DNA of 64,000 nt from Azospirillum endophyticum. GTDB lineage: Bacteria > Pseudomonadota > Alphaproteobacteria > Azospirillales > Azospirillaceae. Positions 18,861 to 27,053 of the stretch are shown piece after piece (the stretch's first letter is position 1; each line of letters starts with the position of its first letter). The notes under the pieces were generated by a model. It saw nothing but the letters and a program-made list of their open reading frames with translations. It did not search any database and was not told where the DNA came from. The position numbers were made by a program, and so were the translations under genes. Location: the NCBI RefSeq assembly GCF_016595245.1, contig NZ_JAENHM010000003.1:66997-130996 (forward strand), read 5' to 3'.

Positions 18861-18876
18861 TGGCACACAGCTTGCC
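18861..18876 (+). promoter_or_regulatory. Sigma-54 -24/-12 promoter of the MsuE/SfnG arm
   Basis: TGGCACA-CAGC-TTGCC fits the -24/-12 consensus with GG and GC at the right spacing. The predicted start is near 18887, 30 bp before the ATG at 18917. This promoter would drive the eight-gene unit through 27004. Confidence 0.85.
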
Positions 18877-18916
18877 CCTATGGCTCCGGACATTCCCGCA
18901 CTGGAGCTTGTGTAAA

Positions 18917-19489
18917 ATGGGCAAGATCAAGGTCGTCACCGTTTCCGGCAATCTGGGCGCCCGGTCCCGCACCCGTGCCCTGATCGATGCCGTGGTGCAG
19001 GGGGTGGAGGCACGGGCTTCCATCCATCGCACCGACATCGTGATCGGCGAACTGGCGCCGGAGCTGGGATCGCTGACCGACCCGAAGGCGATCCCGCCGC
19101 GCGTGGCGGACGCGCTGGCCGCCATCACCGGCGCCGACCTGCTGGTCGTCGGCACGCCCGTCTACAAGGGCTCCTACACCGGGCTGTTCAAGCATCTGAT
19201 CGACTTCATCGACCCCAACGCCTTGGGCGGCGTGCCGGTGGTGCTGACCGCGACCGGCGGCAGCCCGCGCCACGCCCTGGTGATCGAACACCAGTTGCGC
19301 CCGCTGTTCGGCTTCTTCCTGGCCCACACGGTGCCGACCGGAATCTTCGCCCAGGACGGCGACTTCACCGACTACCGCCTGACCAGCCCGGAGATCGCCG
19401 CCCGCGCCGCCCGCGCCGCCGACGAGGCGGTGCGCATCGCCGCGCTGGGCCGGCTGGCCGCTCCCGCCGATTCCCTGGCCGCCGCCTGA
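18917..19489 (+). CDS. msuE: NAD(P)H-dependent FMN reductase (MsuE/SsuE-like)
   Basis: The ATG at 18917 has GGAG upstream and lies just after the -24/-12 promoter; the longer frame from 18860 would overlap it. The 190-residue flavodoxin-like protein begins MGKIKVVTVSGNLGARSRTR and has the conserved LVVGTPVYKGSYTGLFKHLIDF and ATGGSPRHALVIEHQLRPLFGFF blocks of the MsuE/SsuE family. It makes FMNH2 in the cytoplasm for the two-component monooxygenases in both arms (SfnG and the SsuD- and SfnC-like enzymes). Being the first gene of the arm with sfnG next, it is closer to the msu/sfn arrangement than to ssuEADCB. Which flavin partner it prefers cannot be read here. Confidence 0.9.
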   Translation: MGKIKVVTVSGNLGARSRTRALIDAVVQGVEARASIHRTDIVIGELAPELGSLTDPKAIPPRVADALAAITGADLLVVGTPVYKGSYTGLFKHLIDFIDPNALGGVPVVLTATGGSPRHALVIEHQLRPLFGFFLAHTVPTGIFAQDGDFTDYRLTSPEIAARAARAADEAVRIAALGRLAAPADSLAAA

Positions 19490-19516
19490 TCCCCCTTCTC
19501 TCCCGGAGACCTCGCC

Positions 19517-20626
19517 ATGACCGCCACCACGACCGACCGCAACGACGCCGTGAAGTTCGCCTATTGGGTTCCGAACGTGTCCGGCGGCCTCGTCATCAGC
19601 AAGATCGAACAGCGCACAAGCTGGGACATCGACTACAACCGCAAGCTGGCGCAGATCGCCGAGCAGGCCGGGTTCGAGTATGCCCTGACGCAGATCCGCT
19701 TCACCGCCGGCTATGGCGCCGACAACCAGCATGAATCGGTCGCCTTCTCCCATGCGCTGCTGGGGGCGACCGAAAAGCTGAACGTGATCGCCGCGGTGCT
19801 GCCCGGCCCCTGGCATCCGGTGGTGCTGGCAAAGCAGGTCGCCACCATCAGCCACATCACCAAGGGCCGCATCGCCGTCAACATCGTCAGCGGCTGGTTC
19901 CGCGGCGAGTTCCAGGCGATCGGCGAGCCGTGGCTGGACCATGACGAGCGCTACCGCCGGTCGGAGGAGTTCATCCGCGTCATCCGCGGCGTCTGGTCGG
20001 AGGACGATTTCTCTTTCAACGGCGCCCATTACCGCTTCGAGAACTACACGCTGAAGCCGAAGCCGCTGGCGCCGCTGCCGGAGATCTTCCAGGGCGGCAG
20101 CTCGCGCGCCGCCCGCGACATGGCGGCCCGCGTGTCCGACTGGTACTTCACCAACGGCAACACGCCGGACGGCATCAGGGCGCAGATCGATGACATCCGC
20201 GCCAAGGAGGCCGGCACCGGCCACCGCGCCAAGATCGGCGTCAACGCCTTCGCCATCGTCCGCGAGACCGAGGAGGAGGCCCGCGCCGTCCTGAGCGAGA
20301 TCCTGGAGAAGGCCGATCCCGACGCGGTGAAGGGTTTCCACCACGAGGTCCAGAATGCCGGCAACGCCTCGCCGGAGCGCGAGGGCAACTGGGCCAAATC
20401 CACCTTCGAGGATCTCGTCCAGTACAATGACGGCTTCAAGACCAACCTGATCGGCACGCCGCGCCAGGTGGCGGAGCGCATCGTCGCGCTGAAAGCCATC
20501 GGCGTCGATCTGGTCCTGCTCGGCTTCCTGCATTTCCAGGAGGAGGTCGAGTATTTCGGCCGACACGTCGTCCCGCTGGTCCGCGAGCTGGAAGCGGCCA
20601 GGGAGCGGGAAGCCGTCGCCGCCTGA
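19517..20626 (+). CDS. sfnG: FMNH2-dependent dimethyl sulfone monooxygenase
   Basis: The 369-residue product has the full SfnG signature: KFAYWVPNVSGGLVISKIEQ near residue 13, ALTQIRFTAGYGADNQHESV, VIAAVLPGPWHPVVLAKQVA, AVNIVSGWFRGEFQAIGE and a C-terminal LIGTPRQVAERIVALKAIGV with LLGFLHFQEEVEYFG. It is a luciferase-like flavoenzyme that turns dimethyl sulfone into methanesulfinate and formaldehyde, letting cells use dimethyl sulfide, sulfoxide or sulfone as sulfur source. The reductase before it and the downstream SfnC-like protein support the pathway; MsuD or SsuD activity in the other arm would then release sulfite. In pseudomonads sfnG is controlled by the sigma-54 activator SfnR, which parallels the setup here. 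Confidence 0.93.
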   Translation: MTATTTDRNDAVKFAYWVPNVSGGLVISKIEQRTSWDIDYNRKLAQIAEQAGFEYALTQIRFTAGYGADNQHESVAFSHALLGATEKLNVIAAVLPGPWHPVVLAKQVATISHITKGRIAVNIVSGWFRGEFQAIGEPWLDHDERYRRSEEFIRVIRGVWSEDDFSFNGAHYRFENYTLKPKPLAPLPEIFQGGSSRAARDMAARVSDWYFTNGNTPDGIRAQIDDIRAKEAGTGHRAKIGVNAFAIVRETEEEARAVLSEILEKADPDAVKGFHHEVQNAGNASPEREGNWAKSTFEDLVQYNDGFKTNLIGTPRQVAERIVALKAIGVDLVLLGFLHFQEEVEYFGRHVVPLVRELEAAREREAVAA

Positions 20627-20638
20627 TCCGATCCTCGC

Positions 20639-20661
20639 GGGGGGAGGTGTCGCCTCCCCCC
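20639..20661 (+). terminator. Intercistronic GC hairpin between sfnG and importer genes
   Basis: GGGGGGAGG (20639-20647) pairs perfectly with CCTCCCCCC (20653-20661) around a five-base loop. The run of T is only two bases, so it is more likely a partial terminator or an RNA-stability element. It would let the enzyme genes be expressed above the transporter genes. Confidence 0.5.
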
Positions 20662-20689
20662 TTCCGAAGCCTTTCAACGGAGCGCGCCG

Positions 20690-21529
20690 ATGCCGGCCGT
20701 CCTTTCCGAACCCGTTGTCCCGCCCGCGAACGGGAACGTTCCGTCCGCCCTGGCGGTCGAGGCGCTGTCGCTGTCCTTCGGCGGCGTCACCGCGCTGAGC
20801 GACATCTCCTTCGCCGTGGCGCCGGGGGAAATCCGGGCGGTCATCGGCCCGAACGGCGCCGGCAAAAGCTCGCTGCTCAACGTCGTCAGCGGGCTGTACC
20901 GGCCCGATAGCGGCCGGGTCTGGCTCGGCGGGCACAGCTTCGCCGCCGTGCCGACCGACCGGCTGGCGACCCTCGGCGTGTCCCGCACCTTCCAGAATCT
21001 GGCGCTGTTCAAGGGGCTGTCGGTGCTGGACAACGTCGCCGCCGGCCTGTCGCACCGGCTGCGCGCCGGGGTGCTGGCCCAGGTCATCGGCCTGCCGGCC
21101 GCCCGGCGGGAACGGGCGGAGGCCCAGGCCAAGGCGGAAGAGCTGCTGGCCTTCCTGCATCTCGACGATGTCCGCGACCGCCCGGCCGGCACCCTGCCCT
21201 ACGGGACCCAGAAGCGGGTCGAGCTTGCCCGCGCTTTGGTATCGCGGCCCCGCCTGCTGCTGCTGGACGAGCCGATGGCCGGCATGACCCTGACCGAGAA
21301 GCGGGATCTCAGCGGCCACATCCGCGCCGCCCGCGACGATCTCGGCGCCACCATCGTGCTGATCGAACATGACATCGGCGTGGTGATGGGGCTGTCCGAC
21401 CGCATCGCCGTGCTGGATTACGGCCGGCTGATTGCCGACGGCACGCCGGACGACATCCGCAACGACCCGGTGGTGATCGACGCTTATCTCGGCGTCGCCC
21501 ACGACCTCGAAGCCGGAGAGGGCATCTGA
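20690..21529 (+). CDS. Branched-chain-type ABC transporter ATPase (LivG-like)
   Basis: This 279-residue ATPase starts with an ATG seven bases after GGAG. A 22-residue lead (MPAVLSEPVVPPANGNVPSA) precedes the fold. Walker A is GPNGAGKSS near residues 60-68, followed by the LivG-like VSRTFQNLALFKGLSVLDNV. The signature is LPYGTQKRVELARAL and Walker B LLLLDEPMAGM. The YGTQKRVELARAL signature is typical of HAAT family LivG proteins, and the C-terminal ADGTPDDIRNDPVVIDAYLG is the usual ending. It pairs with the LivF-like ATPase at 24924. Gene order LivG-H-M-K-F is unusual in placing the binding protein between permeases and second ATPase. Confidence 0.92.
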   Translation: MPAVLSEPVVPPANGNVPSALAVEALSLSFGGVTALSDISFAVAPGEIRAVIGPNGAGKSSLLNVVSGLYRPDSGRVWLGGHSFAAVPTDRLATLGVSRTFQNLALFKGLSVLDNVAAGLSHRLRAGVLAQVIGLPAARRERAEAQAKAEELLAFLHLDDVRDRPAGTLPYGTQKRVELARALVSRPRLLLLDEPMAGMTLTEKRDLSGHIRAARDDLGATIVLIEHDIGVVMGLSDRIAVLDYGRLIADGTPDDIRNDPVVIDAYLGVAHDLEAGEGI

Positions 21530-21532
21530 GCC

Positions 21533-22420
21533 ATGGAGTGGCAATTCTTCACCGAGGTGCTGGTCGGCGGCCTGCTGTCGGGGGTGATGTATTCCCTGGT
21601 CGCCATCGGCTTCGTCCTGATCTACAAGACCTCCGGCGTGCTGAACTTCGCCCAGGGCGCGCTGCTGCTGTTCGCGGCGCTGACCTTCGTCAGCCTGGCG
21701 GAGCGCGGCCTGCCGGTCTGGGCGGCGATCCTGCTGACGCTGGCGGCGATGACGCTCATCGGCGCGCTGATCGAGCGCACGGTGCTGCGCCCGCTGGTCA
21801 ACCAGCCGCCGATCACCCTGTTCATGGCGACGCTCGGCGTCTCCTACGTCATCGAGGGGGCGGCACAGCTGCTGTGGGGCACCCAGGTGCATGGGCTGGA
21901 TCTGGGCATCGACGATCTGCCGCTGGAGATCGGCGGCGTGCTGATCAGCAGTTTCGACCTGTTCGCCGCGGCGGTGGCCGGGGCGATGGTGGCGGCGCTG
22001 ACCCTGTTCTTCCGCTACACCCGCATCGGTCTCGGCTTCCGCGCCGTCGCCGACGACCAGCTCGCCGCGCTGGCGGTGGGGCTGAGTCTCGACCGCATCT
22101 GGACCGCGGTGTGGACCGCCGCCGGGGTGGTTGCGCTGGTCGCCGGGCTGCTGTGGGGGGCACGGCTGGGCGTGCAGTTCTCGCTGTCGCTGGTGGTACT
22201 GAAGGCGCTGCCGGTCCTCGTCCTGGGAGGGTTCGATTCCATCGCCGGAGCCATCGTCGGCGGCCTGATCGTCGGCGCGGTGGAGAAGTTGGCGGAGGTC
22301 TATGTCGGACCGTTCGTCGGCGGCGGCATCGAGGGGTGGATCGCCTATGTCGCCGCCCTCGGCTTCCTCTTGATCCGCCCCTCTGGCCTGTTCGGCGCCA
22401 AGCCGGTGGAAAGGGTCTGA
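21533..22420 (+). CDS. Branched-chain-type ABC permease (LivH-like)
   Basis: The 295-residue membrane protein begins MEWQFFTEVLVGGLLSGVMY, with about eight hydrophobic segments. Diagnostic pieces are KTSGVLNFAQGALLLFAALTF (the LivH NFAQG motif, residues about 36-56), TVLRPLVNQPPITLFMATLG, and GLGFRAVADDQLAALAVGLS, which forms the coupling loop. It ends GGLIVGAVEKLAEVYVGPFV. It lies three bases after the LivG-like gene and three before LivM. With LivM it forms the inner-membrane channel. The usual cargo of this family is amino acids or amides; the sulfone context suggests an organosulfur compound, as inference. Confidence 0.91.
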   Translation: MEWQFFTEVLVGGLLSGVMYSLVAIGFVLIYKTSGVLNFAQGALLLFAALTFVSLAERGLPVWAAILLTLAAMTLIGALIERTVLRPLVNQPPITLFMATLGVSYVIEGAAQLLWGTQVHGLDLGIDDLPLEIGGVLISSFDLFAAAVAGAMVAALTLFFRYTRIGLGFRAVADDQLAALAVGLSLDRIWTAVWTAAGVVALVAGLLWGARLGVQFSLSLVVLKALPVLVLGGFDSIAGAIVGGLIVGAVEKLAEVYVGPFVGGGIEGWIAYVAALGFLLIRPSGLFGAKPVERV

Positions 22421-22423
22421 GCC

Positions 22424-23479
22424 ATGACCGATCTCGCGCTTGAGAAGACCGCAACCGGCACGGTGCGCCGCCTCTCTCCCGCCCCGTTCGGCATCGGCGT
22501 CCTGCTGATCGTCGCCTACGGCGTCCCGCCGCTGGTCGCCAGCGAGTATCTGTTCGACGCCATCCTGACGCCCTTCCTGGCGCTGGCGCTCGCCGGGCTG
22601 GGGCTGAACATCCTGACCGGTTATGCCGGGCAGGTGTCGCTGGGATCGTCGGCCTTCATGGCGGTGGGGGCCTATGCCGCCTACAATCTGGCGCTCCGCC
22701 TGCCGGGGCTGCCCTTCCTGCTGGACATCCTGCTGGCCGGTCTGGTCGCCGCCGCGGTCGGGCTGCTGTTCGGCCTGCCCAGCCTGCGGCTGCGCGGCTT
22801 CTACCTCGCCGTCTCGACGCTGGCCGCCCAGTTCTTCGTGCAGTGGGTGTTCAACAAGGTCGGCTGGTTTTCCAACGACAGCCCGTCCGGCATCGTCACC
22901 GTGCCGCCGCTGTCGGTCGCCGGCCTGCCGCTCGACAGCTCCGCCGGCCGCTACCTGTTCGCGCTCGGCGTGGTGACGGCGGTGACGCTGGCGGTGTGGC
23001 GGCTGGTGGAAAGCCCGACCGGCCGCGCGCTCGTCGCCCTGCGCGACCACGAGACGGCGGCGCGGGTGATCGGCATCCCGGTGCTGCGGGTCAAGCTGCT
23101 GGCCTTCGCCGTCTCCTCCTTCATCATCGGGGTGGCCGGCGTGCTGTGGGCCTTCGCCTATCTGCGCACGGTGGAGCCGGCCGGCTTCAACCTCGACCGC
23201 TCCTTTCAAATCCTGTTCATCGTCATCATCGGCGGGCTGGCCTCGCTGCGCGGAGCCTTCCTGGGGGCGGCGCTGATCGTCGTCTTCCCGCTGCTGCTGG
23301 CCCGGCTGGGCGAGGCGCTGCTGGGCGGGCTGTTCGACAGCGGCGTGCTGGAGATGAGCCAGCGCATCGTGCTTGGCCTGCTGATCATAACCTTCCTGAT
23401 CGCCGAGCCGGCAGGCCTGACCGCCCTGCTCGACCGGGCCTGGAACCGGATCTGCGGACGCTTCCGCCGGGCCGGCTGA
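22424..23479 (+). CDS. Branched-chain-type ABC permease (LivM-like)
   Basis: At 351 residues it has the LivM pattern: hydrophobic N-terminus, LTGYAGQVSLGSSAFMAVGAYA near residues 65-86 (the GYAGQVSLG motif), FGLPSLRLRGFYLAVSTLAAQFF, and the coupling loop ALRDHETAARVIGIPVLRVKLLAF. The C-terminus includes IIGGLASLRGAFLGAALIVV and IAEPAGLTALLDRAWNRICG. It is coupled to LivH with a 3-bp gap. No anomalies are visible. The function is to form the translocation pathway together with LivH. Confidence 0.91.
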   Translation: MTDLALEKTATGTVRRLSPAPFGIGVLLIVAYGVPPLVASEYLFDAILTPFLALALAGLGLNILTGYAGQVSLGSSAFMAVGAYAAYNLALRLPGLPFLLDILLAGLVAAAVGLLFGLPSLRLRGFYLAVSTLAAQFFVQWVFNKVGWFSNDSPSGIVTVPPLSVAGLPLDSSAGRYLFALGVVTAVTLAVWRLVESPTGRALVALRDHETAARVIGIPVLRVKLLAFAVSSFIIGVAGVLWAFAYLRTVEPAGFNLDRSFQILFIVIIGGLASLRGAFLGAALIVVFPLLLARLGEALLGGLFDSGVLEMSQRIVLGLLIITFLIAEPAGLTALLDRAWNRICGRFRRAG

Positions 23480-23552
23480 GCAGCCCTTCCGAAAAAATCC
23501 GGGGCATCCCGCCCCTTTTCAAAAACCAGCAATCCCAACGGAGACACACCAG

Positions 23553-24902
23553 ATGTCGCGTCCGAACACCCGCCCCTTGTCCTTGAAGACTTTGTCCCTG
23601 AAGACCGCCCTGCTCGGCGCCGCCGCCCTGCTGCCCGCTGCCGCGCAGGCGGACGAGCAGTATTTCCCGCTGCAAAGCTACCGCGTCGGTCCCTATGCCG
23701 CCGGCGGCACCGGCTTCTTCGGCGGCTTCATCGATTATCTGACGCTGGTCAACAATCGGGACGGCGGCGTCAACGGCGTCAAGCTGACCTGGGACGAGTG
23801 CGAAACCCAGTACGAGGTCGAACGCGGCGTCGAATGCTACAAGCGGCAGAAGAACCGCCCCGGCGTCGCCGCCTGGAATCCGCTGTCGGTCGGCATCGCC
23901 TATGCCATGATCGACGATGTCGGCCGCGACAAGGTTCCGCTGATCACCGTCAACCACGGGCGCACCGACAGCACCGACGGCCGCGTCTTCAAATACGTCT
24001 TCCCGCTGCTGCTGAACCCCTACAGCGAAAGCTCGGGCATCGTGAACTACATCGGCGCGCGGGAAGGCGGGCTGGAAAAGCTGAAGGGCAAGAAGATCGT
24101 GGTGCTCTACCACGGCTCGCCCTACGGCAAGGAGACCATCCCGATCTACCAGCTGCTGGCCGAGAAATACGGCTTCTCGGTGGAGCAGGTCGAGGTGCCG
24201 CATCCCGGCAACGAGCAGCAGTCGCAATGGCTGTCGATCCGCCGGACCAAGCCCGACTACGTCGTCCTGCGCGGCTGGGGCGTGATGAACCCGGTGGCGC
24301 TGAAGACGGCGCAGAAGGTCGGTTTCCCCGCCGACCGCATCATCGGCAACGTCTGGTCCAACTCCGAGGAGGACGTGATCCCGGCCGGCGACGCCGCCAA
24401 GGGCTACACCGCCATCACCACCCAGGCGTCGGGTGCGGACTATCCGGTGCTGCAGGAGATCGCGAAGACGGTCTACGGCGCCGGCAAGGGCAATCTCGAC
24501 GACAAGAAGCGGATCGGCAGCGTCTATCACAATCTCGGGATCGTGAACGGTATCCTGAATGTCGAGGCGGTGCGCATCGCCCAGGACAAGTTCGGCAAGC
24601 GCACCCTGACCGGCGACGAGGTGCGCTGGGGCTTCGAGCATCTGCGTTTGGACCCCAAGCGGGTCGAGGCGCTGGGCGCCAAGGGCCTGTTCCATTCCAT
24701 CAACGTCAGCGTCGCCAACCACGAGGGCGAGGGGCGCGTCACCTTCCAGCAGTGGGACGGCGCCAAATGGAAGGTGGTATCCGACTGGATCGCCCCGGAC
24801 TGGGCGCTGCTGCGCCCGATCATCGAGAAATCGTCGCTGGCCTACGCCGCCGAGCACGGCATCCAGGTCCGCGACCCCGCAGCCGAAGACGCCAGCAACT
24901 GA
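23553..24902 (+). CDS. Branched-chain-type ABC substrate-binding protein, sulfone-cluster associated
   Basis: This 449-residue periplasmic protein has a signal peptide ending in LLPAAAQADEQ near residue 35. Mature sequence continues YFPLQSYRVGPYAAGGTGFFGG, with a type I periplasmic fold (LivK/HAAT). It contains LTWDECETQYEVERGVECYKR, with two cysteines that could form a disulfide (about residues 86 and 98), and GKKIVVLYHGSPYGKETIPIY. It is longer than most LivK proteins (about 370), with an extended C-terminal part. It sits between LivM and LivF within the sigma-54 unit. Ligand is unknown; dimethyl sulfone diffuses easily, so an organosulfonate or similar polar compound is more likely. Confidence 0.88.
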   Translation: MSRPNTRPLSLKTLSLKTALLGAAALLPAAAQADEQYFPLQSYRVGPYAAGGTGFFGGFIDYLTLVNNRDGGVNGVKLTWDECETQYEVERGVECYKRQKNRPGVAAWNPLSVGIAYAMIDDVGRDKVPLITVNHGRTDSTDGRVFKYVFPLLLNPYSESSGIVNYIGAREGGLEKLKGKKIVVLYHGSPYGKETIPIYQLLAEKYGFSVEQVEVPHPGNEQQSQWLSIRRTKPDYVVLRGWGVMNPVALKTAQKVGFPADRIIGNVWSNSEEDVIPAGDAAKGYTAITTQASGADYPVLQEIAKTVYGAGKGNLDDKKRIGSVYHNLGIVNGILNVEAVRIAQDKFGKRTLTGDEVRWGFEHLRLDPKRVEALGAKGLFHSINVSVANHEGEGRVTFQQWDGAKWKVVSDWIAPDWALLRPIIEKSSLAYAAEHGIQVRDPAAEDASN

Positions 24903-24923
24903 GCCCGCAGGAGGTCCGCCGCC

Positions 24924-25703
24924 ATGGCGATTCACGAGGTGCTGCTGTCGCTGGACGGGGTCGAGGCGACCTACAACCACGCCATCCGCGCGCTGTCAGG
25001 CGTCAGCCTGAGCGTGCGGACGGGAGAGATCGTCGCCCTGCTCGGCGCCAACGGGGCCGGCAAGACCACCGCCCTGAAGGCGCTGTCCGGCCTGCTGCCG
25101 GCGGAGCGCGGCCAGATCGCCGCCGGCACCATCGTCCATGACGGCGAGGACGTCACCCGCCGCAGCCCGGCTGAGCTGGTGCGCGCCGGGCTGGTGCAGG
25201 TGCTGGAGGGGCGGCACTGCTTCCGCTCCCTGACCGTCGAGGACAACCTCGTCGTCGGCGGTCAGGTTCGCGGCCTGGGCCGCGCTGCCCTGCGGTCGGA
25301 GCTGGAGCGCATCTACGCCCTGTTCCCCCGCCTGCGCGACCGGCACGGGACGCCCGCCGGCCTGACCTCCGGCGGGGAACAGCAGATGGCGGCGATCGGC
25401 CGGGCGCTGATGGCGCGGCCCCGGCTGCTGGTGCTGGACGAACCGTCGATGGGGCTGGCCCCGCTGGTGGTCGAGAACATCTTCGCCGCGCTGAAGCGCC
25501 TGAACCGCGAAGAGGGGCTGTCGATCCTGGTGGCCGAACAGAACTCCACCGTCGCCCTGCGCCATGCCGACCGCGCCAGCGTGCTGGAGACCGGCCGCAC
25601 CGTGCTGGACGGTCCCGCCGCCGACCTGCGCGACCGCGACGACATCAAGGCCTTCTACCTCGGCTTCGGCGTCGCCGCCACCAACGCCCCTGCCGCCGCC
25701 TGA
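24924..25703 (+). CDS. Branched-chain-type ABC transporter ATPase (LivF-like)
   Basis: This 259-residue ATPase has a strong ribosome-binding site (AGGAGG upstream of ATG). It carries Walker A GANGAGKTT (residues about 39-47), LVQVLEGRHCFRSLTVEDNLV (LivF-like Q-loop area), signature TSGGEQQMAAIGRAL and Walker B LLVLDEPSMGLAPLVV. The STVALRHADRASVLETGRTV C-terminus is canonical for LivF. It completes the five-gene importer begun at 20690 and is followed 38 bp later by the SfnC-like gene. All ATPase motifs are intact. Confidence 0.92.
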   Translation: MAIHEVLLSLDGVEATYNHAIRALSGVSLSVRTGEIVALLGANGAGKTTALKALSGLLPAERGQIAAGTIVHDGEDVTRRSPAELVRAGLVQVLEGRHCFRSLTVEDNLVVGGQVRGLGRAALRSELERIYALFPRLRDRHGTPAGLTSGGEQQMAAIGRALMARPRLLVLDEPSMGLAPLVVENIFAALKRLNREEGLSILVAEQNSTVALRHADRASVLETGRTVLDGPAADLRDRDDIKAFYLGFGVAATNAPAAA

Positions 25704-25741
25704 CCGTACCAACCGCAAGAACCGACAAAGGATACGAGACG

Positions 25742-27004
25742 ATGAGCACTGCCGTTCTCGATAGCACTGCCAAGACCGCCAACGCCACGACGCAGGGCGT
25801 GCCCGGCCTGCCCCGCCCCACCAAGCCCGCCCACGTCATCAGGGACGACGCCGAAGCCATCGCGGTGGCCGAGGCGCTGGCCCGCGAGGTCGCTGGCACC
25901 GCGTCGAAACGCGACCGCGAGCGCATCCTGCCGGTGGCGGAACTGGACGCCTTCTCGCAGAGCGGCCTGTGGTCGATCAACGTGCCGAAGGCCTTCGGCG
26001 GGCCGGAGGTCTCCTACGCGACGCTTGCCAGGGTGGTGCAGATCGTCGCGGCAGCGGATCCGTCGCTGTCGCAGATCTCGCAGAACCATCTGGGCGTGGT
26101 CGCCGCCATCCGCACCGTCTCGGACGAGGCGCAGCAGCGCCTGCTGTTCGGCGAGGTGCTGACGGGCGTCCGCTTCGGCAACGCCTTTTCCGAATTCGGC
26201 ACCAAGCGCGCCGCCGACTTCGCCACGAGCTTCACCGACGAAGGCGACCATGTGCTGGTGACGGGGCGCAAATTCTACTCCACCGGCGCCCTGCTCGCCC
26301 ATCTGGTTCCCATCGTCGCGGTGGACGGTCAGGGCCGCGCCTGGTACGCCATCGCCGACCGCAACGCCCCCGGCCTGACGGTGATCGACGACTGGTCGGG
26401 CTTCGGCCAGCGCACCACCGCCAGCGGCACGGTGATCCTCGACAAGGTCAAGGTGCCGAAGACCCATCTGGTTCCCGGCTACAAGGGCTACGAGACGCCG
26501 ACCGCCGACGGCGCCATCTTCCAGATCATCCAGGTCGCGGTCGACAACGGCATCGCCGAGGCGGCGATCCGCGACACGCTGGAGTTCGTGCGCAGCCGCA
26601 GCCGTCCCTGGGTCGACAGCGGGCAGGACCGCGCCTCGGACGATCCCTACACCATCCAGGCGGTCGGCCGCCTGACGCTGCGGCTGCACGCCGCCGAAGC
26701 CCTGCAGGAGAAGGCGGGCCTCGCGGTGGACGCCGCCGTCGCCGCCCCCGGCGCCGAAACGGTCGCCAAGGCCCAGCTCGCCGTGGCGGAGGCCAAGATC
26801 CTCAGCACCGAAATCGCGCTGGAAGCCAGCAGCACCCTGTTCGAGCTGGCCGGCACCCGCTCCGTCCTGGCCGAGCACAATTTCGACCGGCATTGGCGCA
26901 ACGCCCGCACCCACACGCTGCACGACCCGGTGCGCTGGAAATACGCCATCCTCGGCAACCACGCCCTGAACGGCGTCAACCCGCCGCTCCATGCCTGGAG
27001 CTGA
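25742..27004 (+). CDS. Acyl-CoA dehydrogenase-fold flavoenzyme, SfnC/DszC-like (second copy)
   Basis: The 420-residue product contains AFSQSGLWSINVPKAFGGPEVSYATLARVVQIVAAADPSLSQ in its N-terminal half, split here into motifs: VPKAFGGPEVSYATLARVV and GRKFYSTGALLAHLVPIVAV. It also has LTVIDDWSGFGQRTTASGTV and the diagnostic end EHNFDRHWRNARTHTLHDPV. The RNARTHTLHDP ending groups it with DszC/SfnC-type flavin monooxygenases. It is a relative of the protein at 11822-13039, and each one closes its own operon arm next to a luciferase-like monooxygenase. It probably uses FMNH2 from MsuE. The exact substrate is not known even for well-studied SfnC, so a role in sulfur oxygenation is inference. Confidence 0.86.
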   Translation: MSTAVLDSTAKTANATTQGVPGLPRPTKPAHVIRDDAEAIAVAEALAREVAGTASKRDRERILPVAELDAFSQSGLWSINVPKAFGGPEVSYATLARVVQIVAAADPSLSQISQNHLGVVAAIRTVSDEAQQRLLFGEVLTGVRFGNAFSEFGTKRAADFATSFTDEGDHVLVTGRKFYSTGALLAHLVPIVAVDGQGRAWYAIADRNAPGLTVIDDWSGFGQRTTASGTVILDKVKVPKTHLVPGYKGYETPTADGAIFQIIQVAVDNGIAEAAIRDTLEFVRSRSRPWVDSGQDRASDDPYTIQAVGRLTLRLHAAEALQEKAGLAVDAAVAAPGAETVAKAQLAVAEAKILSTEIALEASSTLFELAGTRSVLAEHNFDRHWRNARTHTLHDPVRWKYAILGNHALNGVNPPLHAWS

Positions 27005-27053
27005 GCCGACGGAAGAGGATCGGTGCGGCGGCGGCCGGGGATGGTCCCGACGG

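Noticed and set aside
18878..23209. Open minus-strand frame of 1443 residues antisense to msuE, sfnG and liv genes
   Set aside because: It is rich in Gln, Arg, Asp, Ala and Gly with no domain pattern, and lies opposite genes with clear family motifs. Long antisense frames are expected in GC-rich DNA.
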